Assembly: GCF_027627475.1 (NCBI RefSeq)
Contig: NZ_CP115484.1
Location: 6,118,501 to 6,182,500, forward strand
Source of the DNA: Paenibacillus sp. SYP-B4298
GTDB lineage: Bacteria > Bacillota > Bacilli > Paenibacillales > Paenibacillaceae
Reading direction: 5' to 3'
DNA length: 64,000 bases
The position numbers and the translations under genes were made by a program. Under the pieces are notes generated by a model. The model was given only the letters and a program-made list of their open reading frames with translations. It did not search any database and was not told where the DNA came from. Positions 53,386 to 63,135 of this stretch are shown here, in pieces. The stretch's first letter is position 1. Each line of letters opens with the position of its first letter.

Positions 53386-54111
53386 ATGAGAAAAGCGTTG
53401 ATTGTGTGGGGCGGCTGGCTTGGGCATGAGCCGCAGCAGGTGGCGGATATTTTCGCAGAGGTGCTGAAGCAGGAGAATTTCGAGGTGGAAATATCGGATA
53501 CGCTGCAGGCTTTCGCTGATGCCGAGAAGCTGAAGGGGCTGGATCTGATCATCCCGCTCTGGACGATGGGCAAGATCGAGCAGGAGCTTGTGAACAATGT
53601 ATCGGCGGCTGTGCAGAGCGGTGTTGGTCTGGCAGGCTGCCATGGCGGCATGTGCGATGCGTTCCGCGAAAATGTCGACTGGCAGTTCATGACCGGCGGC
53701 AATTGGGTGGCGCATCCGGGGAATGATGGGGTGGAGTACGTCGTCAATATCAAGCAAAGCTCCAGTCCGCTAGTGGATGGCATGCAGGATTTTACAGTCA
53801 AGACCGAGCAATATTATCTGCATGTTGATCCGGCGGTTGAGGTGCTTGCTACGACTCGCTTCCCGCTGGTCGATGGGCCGCATGTACTGAACAAGGCTGT
53901 CGATATGCCGGTTGCCTGGACGAAGCGTTGGGGCGTGGGCCGTGTATACTACAATTCGCTCGGACATGTCGCCAATATTATCGCTATGTCGGAAGTGAAA
54001 GAAATGATGCGCAGAGGGTTTCTGTGGGCAGCGGAGGGCAAGGAGCTCGCGGCACGCGCAGGAGCGTCAGCAGAAGCAGCATATACAGGGATGGCGGATA
54101 ACCAGTTGTAA
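53386..54111 (+). CDS. ThuA domain protein
   Basis: A 241-residue protein with a glutamine-amidotransferase-like alpha/beta fold of the ThuA family: ALIVWGGWLGHEPQQV, GLAGCHGGMCDAFR, ADTEQYY-like KTEQYYLHVDP, and AWTKRWGVGRVYYNSLGH. ThuA in rhizobia acts in trehalose and disaccharide use together with the dehydrogenase ThuB. The sandwich between two Gfo/Idh dehydrogenases fits a 3-ketosugar pathway. Spacing to the neighbours is 31 and 18 bp. The exact reaction is not settled. Confidence 0.88.
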   Translation: MRKALIVWGGWLGHEPQQVADIFAEVLKQENFEVEISDTLQAFADAEKLKGLDLIIPLWTMGKIEQELVNNVSAAVQSGVGLAGCHGGMCDAFRENVDWQFMTGGNWVAHPGNDGVEYVVNIKQSSSPLVDGMQDFTVKTEQYYLHVDPAVEVLATTRFPLVDGPHVLNKAVDMPVAWTKRWGVGRVYYNSLGHVANIIAMSEVKEMMRRGFLWAAEGKELAARAGASAEAAYTGMADNQL

Positions 54112-54129
54112 GAAGGGACGATAGTAATC

Positions 54130-55218
54130 ATGAACAAGATGAAGGTAGGCATCATCGGTTGCGGCAACATAAGCAAGATTTATTTCACGAATCTGCAAAA
54201 GTATGAGGAAGTTGAAGTCTATGCCTGCGCTGATCTGGATGTCAGCCGCGCAGAGGCGCGCGCCGCTGAATTCGGTGTGGGCAAGGCCTACTCTGTAGAT
54301 GAGCTGATCGCCGATCCCGCTGTCGAGATTGTGGTCAATCTCACGATTCCGCAGGCGCATGCGGAGGTCTCGATCCGGGCTCTGGAGGCCGGCAAGCATG
54401 TCTATGTCGAGAAGCCGCTCGCTGTGACGCGTGAGGAAGCGAAGGCGATGCTGGATACGGCGAGCCGCAAGGGACTCCGGTTGGCAAGCGCGCCGGAGAC
54501 CTTCCTGGGCGGCGGCATTCAGACCTGCCGCAAGCTGGTGGATGATGGAGCGATCGGAACACCGATCTCCATCTCCGGCTTTATGATCTGCGGCGGACAC
54601 GAGAGCTGGCATCCTGACCCGGCGTTCTATTACAAGCGCGGCGGCGGGCCGATGTTCGACATGGGGCCGTATTACTTGACCGCCTTCGTCAATCTGCTGG
54701 GCCCGATGCGTCGCGTGACGGGTTCGGCTGTCATCTCGTACCCGGAACGCACGATTATGAGCGAGCCCAAGCGCGGTGAGGTGGTTCAGGTGGAGACGCC
54801 GACGCATATCGCGGGCGTCATCGATTTTGTAAGCGGCGCGGTTGGCACACTCATTACAAGCTTTGATGCGAAGGCGGGCTCGTCGCTCCCGAGCATCGAG
54901 CTGCATGGCAGTGCAGGCACGCTGTTGATCCCGGACCCGAACCTCTTCGGCGGCGAGGTCAAGCTGCGCCGTGCCGGCAGTTGGGAATGGGAGAAGATCG
55001 AGCTGACGCATAGTTATATCGACAATGATCGCGGCGTCGGCGTTGCGGATATGGCGCGTGCCATTCAGGCAGGGGAGCCGCATCGCGCCAGCGGCGAGCT
55101 GGCCTACCATGTGCTGGAGGCGATGCATGGCTTCCATGATGCGTCCGCGGAAGGGCGGCATTATGAGCTGCAGAGCCGCTGTGAGCGACCGGAGCCTATG
55201 ACTCCTTTGTCTATCTGA
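54130..55218 (+). CDS. Gfo/Idh/MocA family oxidoreductase
   Basis: A 362-residue dehydrogenase with GIIGCGNISKIYFTNLQ, VNLTIPQAHAEVS, YVEKPLAVT, and GPMFDMGPYYLTAFVNLLGP in the region of the catalytic residues. It is only distantly like the first Gfo/Idh enzyme of the cluster, so the two probably carry out different steps. It is last gene of the LacI-controlled cluster, followed by an AT-rich inverted repeat that may double as terminator and PurR site. Confidence 0.92.
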   Translation: MNKMKVGIIGCGNISKIYFTNLQKYEEVEVYACADLDVSRAEARAAEFGVGKAYSVDELIADPAVEIVVNLTIPQAHAEVSIRALEAGKHVYVEKPLAVTREEAKAMLDTASRKGLRLASAPETFLGGGIQTCRKLVDDGAIGTPISISGFMICGGHESWHPDPAFYYKRGGGPMFDMGPYYLTAFVNLLGPMRRVTGSAVISYPERTIMSEPKRGEVVQVETPTHIAGVIDFVSGAVGTLITSFDAKAGSSLPSIELHGSAGTLLIPDPNLFGGEVKLRRAGSWEWEKIELTHSYIDNDRGVGVADMARAIQAGEPHRASGELAYHVLEAMHGFHDASAEGRHYELQSRCERPEPMTPLSI

Positions 55219-55279
55219 TAACTCGGCAATATACAAGCGGTGTGATTTAATCTCCGCCGAATCGGCGGCAATAGCATAA

Positions 55280-55358
55280 AAAGGCGAACTATAAATAACA
55301 AAATTATTTATAACGTTCGCCTTTTGGCGTTGACAAGGCTTGTGAGGATTGATAAACT
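55280..55358 (+). promoter_or_regulatory. PurR-type double PurBox and sigma-A promoter of the pur operon
   Basis: AAAGGCGAACTAT (55280-55292) matches the PurBox AWWWCCGAACWWT at 11 of 13 positions. Its inverted partner (55312-55324) matches at 10 of 13. They are 19 bp apart and end 5 bp before TTGACA (55330-55335), which is 17 bp from TAAACT (55353-55358). The same bases form a hairpin that could end the upstream operon. A second extended -10 (TGCTATAAT, to 55451) lies downstream. Confidence 0.65.
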
Positions 55359-55530
55359 AGAAGAGGTTTAAAACGTTGAATCAGCTTTTACTTTCAAGCA
55401 GTGGAGCTTGCTTGGCAACATTGCAAGAGACAATGGGAATCATGCTATAATAGATGAAGGGGATGGGCTTTCGGTTGCAAGTCGGCCGGGAGTGCAGTTT
55501 TCTGTCCTCCGCTTGTCGAAATTTGAAGTG

Positions 55531-55599
55531 TCTCGTATAAATTTGGGGATACGGCCCGAAAGTTTCTACCCGAAGACCATAAATTTTCGGACTACGAGC
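55531..55599 (+). promoter_or_regulatory. Guanine-class purine riboswitch
   Basis: The P1 stem is CTCGTA (55532-55537) with TACGAG (55593-55598). The core has the conserved J2/3 AAGTTTCTACC, a P2 with loop GATACGG, a P3 with an A-rich loop, and J3/1 GGACTAC. The C in GACTA is the specificity base that pairs with guanine or hypoxanthine; adenine riboswitches have T there. Ligand binding should switch off the pur operon. Confidence 0.9.
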
Positions 55600-55718
55600 A
55601 TCGTATAAGGAATAGGTTGTCCCGCAAGGGGCAGCCTTCTGCTGTCTTTATGGAAAGATAAAACGGCAGCAAGCGGGCAGCCTGCCTGTGCCGCATTCCT
55701 TCACATTGCTTGCTGTCC

Positions 55719-55765
55719 CTCAGCCTGTGCACACGAACATAGCGCATCTGGCTGGGTTTTTGTTG
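55719..55765 (+). terminator. Riboswitch expression-platform terminator
   Basis: CTCAGCC and GGCTGGG flank an inner stem and are followed by TTTTTGTTG, about 85 nt before purE. It starts about 120 nt after the aptamer, with another hairpin in between (CTGCTGTC/GGCAG region, 55640-55675). Confidence 0.75.
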
Positions 55766-55847
55766 TTTATAACCGAAGCGTGGTCGCAGTAAGGTATAGC
55801 CTGCGGAGCCGCGCTTCCAAACTTAGATCAGAAAGTGGGATGGATGC

Positions 55848-56333
55848 ATGTCTGCGAAGGTGGGCGTCATCATGGGCAGCAAGTCGGATTGGGAGACTAT
55901 GAAGCTTGCCTGTGACGTTCTGGACGAGTTGGAGATTCCTTATGAGAAGAAGGTCGTGTCGGCGCATCGAACGCCGGACTTGATGTTTGAATACGCAGAA
56001 ACGGCTGTACAGCGCGGATTGAAGGTGATTATCGCGGGTGCGGGCGGGGCTGCACATCTGCCGGGGATGGTCGCCGCGAAGACGACTTTGCCGGTTATTG
56101 GTGTTCCTGTGAAATCCTCTAACCTTAGCGGCATGGATTCGCTGCTCTCGATCGTGCAGATGCCGGCAGGCATCCCCGTTGCGACGGTAGCGATCGGCAA
56201 TGCGGGCGGCTCCAATGCCGGGCTGCTGGCCGCGCAGATGCTGGGCGCGTTCGACCCGGAGGTGCAGGCGCGCGTGGAGGCTCGCCGCGAGCGGACGAAG
56301 CAGGCGGTTCTGGAAAGCAGTGAGACGCTATGA
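55848..56333 (+). CDS. purE: N5-carboxyaminoimidazole ribonucleotide mutase
   Basis: A 161-residue class I Pur[49 protein letters not shown] and the [19 protein letters not shown] signature. It converts N5-CAIR to CAIR in de novo purine synthesis together with PurK. It is first gene of the operon, behind the riboswitch leader. Its stop overlaps the purK start by 4 bp. Confidence 0.97.
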   Translation: MSAKVGVIMGSKSDWETMKLACDVLDELEIPYEKKVVSAHRTPDLMFEYAETAVQRGLKVIIAGAGGAAHLPGMVAAKTTLPVIGVPVKSSNLSGMDSLLSIVQMPAGIPVATVAIGNAGGSNAGLLAAQMLGAFDPEVQARVEARRERTKQAVLESSETL

Positions 56334-57505
56334 GCAGTCTGGAAGCGAGCAAGACCCCGCGCGTCATTCGCCCGGGCGCGACGATCGGTATCCTGGGGGG
56401 CGGGCAGCTCGGTCGCATGATGGCGCTGTCCGGCAGCAACATGGGCTATCGCTTTGTGGCGCTTGATCCGGCGCAGGATGCGCCATGCGGACAAGTAGCC
56501 GGTCAGATCGTGGCGGCATATGATGACCGCGAGGCAGCCAGGGAGCTGGCGCGCCGCTCGGATGTCATTACGTATGAATTCGAGAATGTCGACTCCGGCG
56601 TAGCGGCGATGCTGATGGAGGAATCCTATGTGCCGCAGGGCAGCGAGCTGCTCTATACGACCCAGCATCGCCTGCGCGAGAAGCGCGCTATCGAGGCGGC
56701 AGGTGTGAAGGTTGCGCCTTATGCCGAGATTGGCAGCGAGCAGGAGCTGCGCGAGGCGGTCATAAGGCTGGGGCTGCCGAGTGTGCTCAAGACGGCGACG
56801 GGCGGCTATGACGGCAAGGGTCAGTGGGTGCTGCGCTCCGAGGCGGACATTGCTCCTGCCTACGCCGAGCTGAGCCGTGCTGGCGTGGAGCTGGTGCTGG
56901 AGCAGTTCATCCGCTTCGACAAGGAGCTGTCGGTCATCGCGGCTCGCAGCCCGCTGGGCGAGATTCGCACCTTCCCGGTAGCCGAGAATATTCATGTCGA
57001 CAATATATTGCATCTGTCGATCGTCCCGGCTCGCATCTCGCAGCAGGTGGAGGAGCAGGCTCGTGAGCTGGCGGTGAAGATAGCCAACGGATTGAATGCG
57101 GTGGGCCTGATCGCAGTCGAGATGTTCCTCACCGCAGACGGCGAGCTGTATGTGAATGAATTGGCGCCGCGTCCGCATAATAGCGGTCACTATACGATGG
57201 AGGCATGCCGCACGTCGCAATTCGAGCAGCATGTGCGCGCGGTGTGCAGTCTGCCGCTCGGCGATACGTCGCTGATGACGCCAGTGGTTATGGTGAATGT
57301 GCTGGGCGAGCATGTTGCGCCTGTGCTGGAGCGGTTCGCTGTGGCGGACGAGGCGGCGGCGCGGCTGGGTGTCGTGCCGAAGCTTCATCTGTATGGCAAG
57401 AGCGAGGCGAAGGTCAAGCGCAAGATGGGACATATCAATGTGCTGGCGGATGATGTGGACGCTGCGCTGGCCTGGATCGATGAAACGAATATATGGGGGG
57501 CTTGA
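56330..57505 (+). CDS. purK: 5-(carboxyamino)imidazole ribonucleotide synthase
   Basis: A 391-residue ATP-grasp enzyme: [18 protein letters not shown] at the N-terminus, [13 protein letters not shown] nucleotide loop, [26 protein letters not shown] metal/ATP site. It carboxylates AIR with ATP and bicarbonate to N5-CAIR. ATGA overlap with purE and 6 bp to purB indicate tight coupling. Confidence 0.97.
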   Translation: MSSLEASKTPRVIRPGATIGILGGGQLGRMMALSGSNMGYRFVALDPAQDAPCGQVAGQIVAAYDDREAARELARRSDVITYEFENVDSGVAAMLMEESYVPQGSELLYTTQHRLREKRAIEAAGVKVAPYAEIGSEQELREAVIRLGLPSVLKTATGGYDGKGQWVLRSEADIAPAYAELSRAGVELVLEQFIRFDKELSVIAARSPLGEIRTFPVAENIHVDNILHLSIVPARISQQVEEQARELAVKIANGLNAVGLIAVEMFLTADGELYVNELAPRPHNSGHYTMEACRTSQFEQHVRAVCSLPLGDTSLMTPVVMVNVLGEHVAPVLERFAVADEAAARLGVVPKLHLYGKSEAKVKRKMGHINVLADDVDAALAWIDETNIWGA

Positions 57506-57511
57506 TATAGG

Positions 57512-58807
57512 ATGTTGGAACGGTACAGCAGACCAGAGATGAGAGCAATCTGGACAGAGGAGAACAAATTCAAGGCATGGCTTGAGGTGGAGCTGTGCGC
57601 TTGTGAGGCTTGGGTAGAGCTGGGCGTCATTCCGAAGGAGGATGTGGAGGCGCTGCGCGCCAAAGCAAGCTTCGACATTGACCGCATCTATGAGATCGAG
57701 CAGGAGACGCGCCATGATGTGATTGCCTTCACGCGGGCGGTGTCCGAGACGGTCGGCGCAGAGCGTAAATGGGTTCATTACGGCCTGACCTCCACCGACG
57801 TCGTCGACACGGCGACAGGCTACCTGCTGCGGCAGGCAAATGAGATACTGCTGCGCGACATCGAGCAGTTCATCGAAATCCTGCGTGTGCAGGCGATTGC
57901 CTACAAGGATACGCCGATGATGGGACGCACGCATGGCGTTCATGCCGAGCCGACGACGTTCGGCCTGAAGGTCGCGCTGTGGTATGAGGAAATGAAGCGC
58001 AACCTGGAGCGCTTCCAGCATGCAGCCGACGGCGTGCAGTATGGCAAAATCTCCGGAGCGGTTGGCACCTATGCGAATATTGATCCATTCGTGGAGGAGT
58101 TCGTATGCCGCAAGCTGGGCACGAAGCCGGCGCCGATCTCGACACAGACGCTGCAGCGTGACCGCCATGCCGAATATATGGCGACACTGGCGCTGATCGC
58201 GACCTCCCTGGACAAGTTCGCGACCGAGATTCGCGCGCTGCAAAAGAGCGAGTTCCGCGAGGTGGAGGAGCCGTTCGCCAAGGGACAGAAGGGCTCGTCG
58301 GCGATGCCGCACAAGCGCAACCCGATCGGCTGCGAGAACATCTCCGGCCTGGCGCGCGTCATTCGCGGGCATATGATCTCCGCCTACGAGAATGTGCCGC
58401 TGTGGCATGAGCGCGACATCAGCCATTCCTCGGTAGAGCGTGTTATTCTGCCGGATGCGACGATGCTGCTCAACTATATGCTGAACCGTCTGGGCAACAT
58501 TATCAAGAATCTGACGGTCTTCCCTGAGAATATGAAACGGAACATGCAGCGCACCTATGGGGTGCCGTTCTCCGGCCGTGTTATGACGAAGCTGATCGAC
58601 AAGGGCTTCAGCCGCGAGCAGGCCTATGACACCGTGCAGCCACGCGCTATGCAGGCGTGGGAGGAGCAGCGCCAATTCCGCGACATTATCGAATCGACGC
58701 CGGAAATTACCGGGGTGCTGTCGGCGGAGGAGATCGATGATTGCTTCAACCCGGCCTGGCATCTGAAGCATGTCGATACGATCTTTGCCCGGCTTGGCCT
58801 GAACTAA
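57512..58807 (+). CDS. purB: Adenylosuccinate lyase
   Basis: A 431-residue fumarase-superfamily lyase: [31 protein letters not shown] (catalytic His), and the flexible signature loop [15 protein letters not shown]. It splits SAICAR to AICAR and adenylosuccinate to AMP, each releasing fumarate. The size matches B. subtilis PurB. The ribosome binding site is weak (GGGGGG at 12 bases), which suggests coupling with purK. Confidence 0.97.
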   Translation: MLERYSRPEMRAIWTEENKFKAWLEVELCACEAWVELGVIPKEDVEALRAKASFDIDRIYEIEQETRHDVIAFTRAVSETVGAERKWVHYGLTSTDVVDTATGYLLRQANEILLRDIEQFIEILRVQAIAYKDTPMMGRTHGVHAEPTTFGLKVALWYEEMKRNLERFQHAADGVQYGKISGAVGTYANIDPFVEEFVCRKLGTKPAPISTQTLQRDRHAEYMATLALIATSLDKFATEIRALQKSEFREVEEPFAKGQKGSSAMPHKRNPIGCENISGLARVIRGHMISAYENVPLWHERDISHSSVERVILPDATMLLNYMLNRLGNIIKNLTVFPENMKRNMQRTYGVPFSGRVMTKLIDKGFSREQAYDTVQPRAMQAWEEQRQFRDIIESTPEITGVLSAEEIDDCFNPAWHLKHVDTIFARLGLN

Positions 58808-58836
58808 GAGAACCAAGAGAGGAGCGTCACCCAACT

Positions 58837-59736
58837 ATGGCAACTAGTGCGATGAATAGCGAAGCGATCTCCACGGCGGAGCCTTATGTCAAGGCCCCGC
58901 TCCTGTACAAGGGCAAGGTGCGCGAGCTGTACGATCTGGGAGAGCATTATCTGATTGTGGTCACCGACCGCATCTCGGCGTTTGACTATGTGCTCGACCC
59001 GGCTGTGCCGAATAAGGGCAATGTGCTGAATCGGCTGAGCGCTTACTGGTTCGAGCAGACGGCAGCCATCCAGCCGAACCATGTCGTTCATACGGATGTG
59101 GACAAGCTGGGTGAGCTGATTACGCAGCCTGACCTGCTGCGTGACCGGATCATGGTGACGCGCAAGGCGGAGCGGATCGACATCGAATGCGTCGTGCGCG
59201 GCTATATCACAGGCGGTGGCTGGAGACAATATGTGCAGACATCTGCGATCAACGGCATTGAGCTGCCACAGGGTCTGCGCAAGAACGAGCGGTTCCCTGA
59301 GCCGATCTTCACGCCTGCTGCGAAGAATGATGTCGGTCATGACGAGGACATCCCCTTCTCCCGCATGCAGGAGCTGGTGGGAGCGGAGCTGGCAGAGGAG
59401 CTGCGTGATCGGAGCATCAAGCTGTACACGTTCGCGCATGAGCGCTGCGCGCAGCAGGGCATTATTCTGGCGGACTGCAAGTTTGAATTCGGCCTGATCG
59501 ACGGCAAGGTCATCTTGATTGATGAAATCTTCACACCGGATTCCTCGCGCTTCTGGGCGCAGGACAAGTATGAGCTGGATACGGAGATTGACAGCATGGA
59601 CAAGGAGCCCGTGCGCACCTACCTGCTGCAATCTGACTGGGATCGCGACAGCAAGCCGGCCCCGCTGCCGGAGCATGTTGTGGCAGAGACCAGCAGCCGT
59701 TATCTGGACATCTACAGCAGGCTGACCGGGAAGTAG
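58837..59736 (+). CDS. purC: SAICAR synthetase (long form)
   Basis: A 299-residue phosphoribosylaminoimidazole-succinocarboxamide synthase: LYKGKVRELYDLGEHYLIVVTDRISAFDYVL, VVRGYITGGGW and DEIFTPDSSRFW. It joins CAIR with aspartate using ATP. The B. subtilis and E. coli enzymes are about 240 residues; this is the longer form seen in yeast Ade1 and some bacteria. The frame is open within purB, but ATG 58837, 30 bp after purB, with GAGGAG twelve bases upstream is chosen. Confidence 0.95.
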   Translation: MATSAMNSEAISTAEPYVKAPLLYKGKVRELYDLGEHYLIVVTDRISAFDYVLDPAVPNKGNVLNRLSAYWFEQTAAIQPNHVVHTDVDKLGELITQPDLLRDRIMVTRKAERIDIECVVRGYITGGGWRQYVQTSAINGIELPQGLRKNERFPEPIFTPAAKNDVGHDEDIPFSRMQELVGAELAEELRDRSIKLYTFAHERCAQQGIILADCKFEFGLIDGKVILIDEIFTPDSSRFWAQDKYELDTEIDSMDKEPVRTYLLQSDWDRDSKPAPLPEHVVAETSSRYLDIYSRLTGK

Positions 59737-59751
59737 TCATCCGATCAGCCC

Positions 59752-59945
59752 GCCTGCTTCAGCAGGCAGGGCGCTGCTGGGAGCAGACAGGCGAGAGCCT
59801 CATCCGTATTGTATATAGCACGATCCTATAATCTCTCACGCGGCGGGGCAGACACGCAATAAGCGGTTGTCCGGCCGAAGGGCGGGGATGGTAGCATAGC
59901 TGCAAGGCATGAGCAAGCACATCATATCGAAGATGAACGTTCATC
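59752..59945 (+). promoter_or_regulatory. purC-purS intercistronic region with hairpin, -10 box and palindrome
   Basis: The 236-bp gap breaks an otherwise compact operon. It holds GCCTGC-TTCA-GCAGGC (59752-59767), a TATAAT (59827-59832) without clear -35, and the perfect 14-bp palindrome GATGAACGTTCATC (59932-59945) close to purS. It may contain an internal promoter or an mRNA processing site. Confidence 0.4.
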
Positions 59946-59972
59946 TCTCATTTCTAGGAGGAGTAACAAGCG

Positions 59973-60215
59973 ATGAAAGCAACCGTATATGTCACAATCA
60001 AGCAAAATGTATTGGACCCACAAGGCAGCGCTGTTCAGGGAGCATTGCATACGATGGGCTTTGCCGAGGTAGGCAAGGTGAGAATCGGCAAGTATTTGGA
60101 ACTGGAGCTGGACACGACAGACCGTTCCGAAGCGGAAGCGCGGATTACCTCGATGTGCGAAAAGCTGCTTGCAAATACGGTAATTGAAGATTACCGCTTT
60201 GAATTGGAGGGTTAA
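59973..60215 (+). CDS. purS: Phosphoribosylformylglycinamidine synthase subunit PurS
   Basis: An 80-residue small subunit: VYVTIKQNVLDPQGSAVQGALHTMGF, RIGKYLELELD and MCEKLLANTVIEDY. It bridges PurL and PurQ in the three-part FGAM synthase of Gram-positives. Ribosome binding site AGGAGGAG; purQ starts 3 bp after the stop. Confidence 0.97.
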   Translation: MKATVYVTIKQNVLDPQGSAVQGALHTMGFAEVGKVRIGKYLELELDTTDRSEAEARITSMCEKLLANTVIEDYRFELEG

Positions 60216-60218
60216 GCA

Positions 60219-60914
60219 ATGAAGTTTGCGGTAATCGTATTTCCGGGCTCGAACTGTGACATCGACTGCTACAAGGCGGTAGAGGAAACAATCGGCCAGA
60301 AGGTGGATTACGTATGGCATACAGCTACGGATCTGTCCGGCTATGATTGCATTCTCGTGCCAGGCGGTTTCTCCTATGGAGACTATCTGCGCTGCGGAGC
60401 GATCGCGCGTTTTGCTCCGGTAATGAATGAGGTGAAGAAGGCAGCAGAGGCAGGCAAATATGTGCTGGGCATTTGCAATGGCTTCCAAATTCTGACCGAG
60501 GCGGGCTTGCTGCCAGGTGCGCTGCTGCGCAACAACGGCATGAAGTTCCGTTGCCACTCCGCACTGCTGGAGGTAGTGAACAGCGATACGGCGTTCACGA
60601 ACCAGTATGAAGCGGGAGAGATCATCGATATTCCAATTGCACACGGTGAAGGGAACTATTACTGTGACGAGGCAACACTGGCTGAGCTGAAGGCGAACAA
60701 CCAGATCGTATTCCGTTACAAGGCGGGCGCCAATCCGAATGGTTCTGTAGAAGATATAGCAGGCGTTAGCAACAAGCAGGGTAATGTAGTGGGCATGATG
60801 CCGCATCCAGAGCGCGCAGTGAACAAGCTGCTGGGCTCCGAGGACGGCAAACGGATGTTTACATCGATTTTGAATGCATGGAGGGAACAGCATGGCGCAG
60901 CAATTAACAGCTAA
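60219..60914 (+). CDS. purQ: Phosphoribosylformylglycinamidine synthase, glutaminase subunit
   Basis: A 231-residue class I glutamine amidotransferase: [28 protein letters not shown], nucleophile Cys in [10 protein letters not shown], and His/Glu in MMPHPERAV. It supplies ammonia to PurL. Its 3' end overlaps the purL start by 23 bp. Confidence 0.97.
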   Translation: MKFAVIVFPGSNCDIDCYKAVEETIGQKVDYVWHTATDLSGYDCILVPGGFSYGDYLRCGAIARFAPVMNEVKKAAEAGKYVLGICNGFQILTEAGLLPGALLRNNGMKFRCHSALLEVVNSDTAFTNQYEAGEIIDIPIAHGEGNYYCDEATLAELKANNQIVFRYKAGANPNGSVEDIAGVSNKQGNVVGMMPHPERAVNKLLGSEDGKRMFTSILNAWREQHGAAINS

Positions 60915-63135
60915 GGAACCGACGCCGCAGCAGATTGCCGAGCAGCAAATCTACAAGCAAATGGGCGTTACGGACAAAGAATATGAACTGATCTGCGGCT
61001 TCCTTGGCCGTCAGCCAAACTATACGGAGATTGGCGTATTCAGCGTCATGTGGTCGGAGCACTGCTCCTACAAAAACTCCAAGAACGTGCTGAGACGGTT
61101 CCCGACGACTGGCGAGAAGGTGTTGATGGGACCGGGCGAAGGCGCGGGCATCGTCGACATCGGCGACAATCAGGCGGTTGTATTCAAGATCGAATCCCAT
61201 AACCACCCGTCCGCTATCGAGCCTTACCAAGGCGCTGCGACGGGTGTGGGCGGCATTATTCGCGATATTTTCTCGATGGGCGCGCGTCCTGTAGCACTGT
61301 TGAACAGCTTGCGCTTTGGTCGTCTGCAAAATGAGCGCGTGCGCTACCTGTTCGAGCATGTCGTCAGCGGCATCGCTGGCTATGGCAACTGTATTGGTAT
61401 TCCGACGGTCGCGGGCGAGGTGATGTTCGACGAGAGCTATGAGGGCAACCCGCTCGTCAATGCGATGTGTGTCGGTCTGATCGACCATGACAAGATTCAA
61501 CGCGGTGTCGCCAAGGGCGTAGGCAACCCCGTGTTCTATGTCGGGCCGGCTACGGGCCGCGATGGCATCCATGGCGCGACCTTCGCGTCAGAGGAGCTGA
61601 CAGAGGAATCTGAAGCGAAGCGTCCGGCGGTTCAGGTAGGCGATCCGTTCATGGAGAAGCTCGTTATGGAGGCTTGTCTGGAGCTGATCGATACCGGCAT
61701 CGTGCTTGGTATCCAGGATATGGGCGCAGCGGGTCTGACTTGCTCGAGCGCTGAGATGGCGTCGAAGGCAGGCAACGGCCTGGAGCTGTATCTCGATGAG
61801 GTGCCGCAGCGCGAGCCGGGCATGACCCCTTATGAGATGATGCTGTCCGAGTCGCAGGAGCGGATGCTGTTCGTGGTTGAGCCTAAGGATGAGGCGCAAG
61901 CATGCGAAATCTTCGAGCGTTGGGGTATCATCTGCGCCAAGGTCGGCAAGGTAACGGACGATGGCCGTCTGCGTCTGTTCCACAAGGGCGAGCAAGTGGC
62001 AGATATGCCGGTAACTGCGCTCGTTGACGAGTGTCCGGTATACAACAAGCCGAGCCAGGAGCCTGCATATTATGGTGAGAACGCCACGATCGACACGACG
62101 GCTTATGCAGAGGTTGCGGATCTGACCGATGCGCTGAAGCAGGTACTGGCGTCGCCAACGGTAGCAAGCAAGGAATGGGTTTATAATCAATATGACTATA
62201 TGGTGCGTACCAGCACGGCGGTGCAGCCGGGCTCGGATGCGGCAGTAGTTACGGTGCCAGGTACTCGTAAGGCGCTGGCGATGACGACGGATTGCAACGG
62301 CCGCTATGTATACCTTGATCCTGAGGTGGGCGGACGGATCGCGGTTGCTGAGGCAGCGCGCAATATCGTCTGCTCCGGTGCAGAGCCACTCGCAATTACG
62401 GACAACCTGAACTTCGGCAACCCGGAGAAGCCAGAGGTGTTCTGGCAGATCGAGAAGGCGGTTGACGGTATGGCTGAGGCTTGCCGCGAGCTGAACACGC
62501 CGGTTATCGGCGGAAATGTCAGCTTGTACAATGAGAATGCCAAAGGCGCGATCTACCCGACGCCGGTCGTCGGTATGGTCGGTCTGGTGCATGATGTCGA
62601 TCATATTATGACGCAAAGCTTCAAGTCTGAGGGCGACCGCATCGTACTGCTGGGTACGACCAAGGCTGAGCTGGGTGGAAGCGAGCTGCAATATGTCGTA
62701 CATGGCGTAACCGAGGGACGTCCGCCTGTGCTGGATCTGGCTGAGGAGAAAAAGCTGCTTAGCGCTGTGCTGGGCGCGATTCAAAAGGGCTATGTCGCCT
62801 CGGCGCATGACCTGTCCGAGGGCGGTCTGGCAGCGGCATTGGCCGAATCCTGCATCAGCGGCAAGCTGGGAGCGCAAGTTAATATCGTAAGCGAGCTGCG
62901 CCCTGATCTGGCGCTGTTCAGTGAGAGCCAGTCGCGTATTCTGCTGACGGTGAAGCCCGAGCAGGCAGAAGTGCTGAACAACTGGTTGAATGAGCAAGGC
63001 GTGGTTCATGCCGAGATCGGCGTTGTCGAAGGAAGCGAGCTGAACATTCAAGTGAACGGCCAACCGGCTATCCAAGCGCCGGTTGAACAACTGGAGAAGG
63101 TCTGGAAGGATGCGATTCCATGTCTGATGAAGTAA
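60892..63135 (+). CDS. purL: Phosphoribosylformylglycinamidine synthase, PurL subunit
   Basis: A 747-residue small-type PurL (partner of PurS and PurQ): [53 protein letters not shown] and [14 protein letters not shown]. It converts FGAR to FGAM with ATP and glutamine-derived ammonia. ATG 60892 follows GGAGGG within purQ; the ATG at 60874 in the same frame lacks a site. Confidence 0.97.
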   Translation: MAQQLTAKEPTPQQIAEQQIYKQMGVTDKEYELICGFLGRQPNYTEIGVFSVMWSEHCSYKNSKNVLRRFPTTGEKVLMGPGEGAGIVDIGDNQAVVFKIESHNHPSAIEPYQGAATGVGGIIRDIFSMGARPVALLNSLRFGRLQNERVRYLFEHVVSGIAGYGNCIGIPTVAGEVMFDESYEGNPLVNAMCVGLIDHDKIQRGVAKGVGNPVFYVGPATGRDGIHGATFASEELTEESEAKRPAVQVGDPFMEKLVMEACLELIDTGIVLGIQDMGAAGLTCSSAEMASKAGNGLELYLDEVPQREPGMTPYEMMLSESQERMLFVVEPKDEAQACEIFERWGIICAKVGKVTDDGRLRLFHKGEQVADMPVTALVDECPVYNKPSQEPAYYGENATIDTTAYAEVADLTDALKQVLASPTVASKEWVYNQYDYMVRTSTAVQPGSDAAVVTVPGTRKALAMTTDCNGRYVYLDPEVGGRIAVAEAARNIVCSGAEPLAITDNLNFGNPEKPEVFWQIEKAVDGMAEACRELNTPVIGGNVSLYNENAKGAIYPTPVVGMVGLVHDVDHIMTQSFKSEGDRIVLLGTTKAELGGSELQYVVHGVTEGRPPVLDLAEEKKLLSAVLGAIQKGYVASAHDLSEGGLAAALAESCISGKLGAQVNIVSELRPDLALFSESQSRILLTVKPEQAEVLNNWLNEQGVVHAEIGVVEGSELNIQVNGQPAIQAPVEQLEKVWKDAIPCLMK

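Noticed and set aside
55408-55608. A 66-codon ORF in the pur leader
   Set aside because: It covers the guanine aptamer, whose conserved bases explain the sequence, and no family resemblance or ribosome binding site supports it.
55940-58834. A 964-codon minus-strand ORF under purE-purK-purB
   Set aside because: It is antisense to three unmistakable purine genes. Long open minus frames are common opposite GC-rich coding sequence. The translation is low-complexity His/Arg/Leu without any domain.
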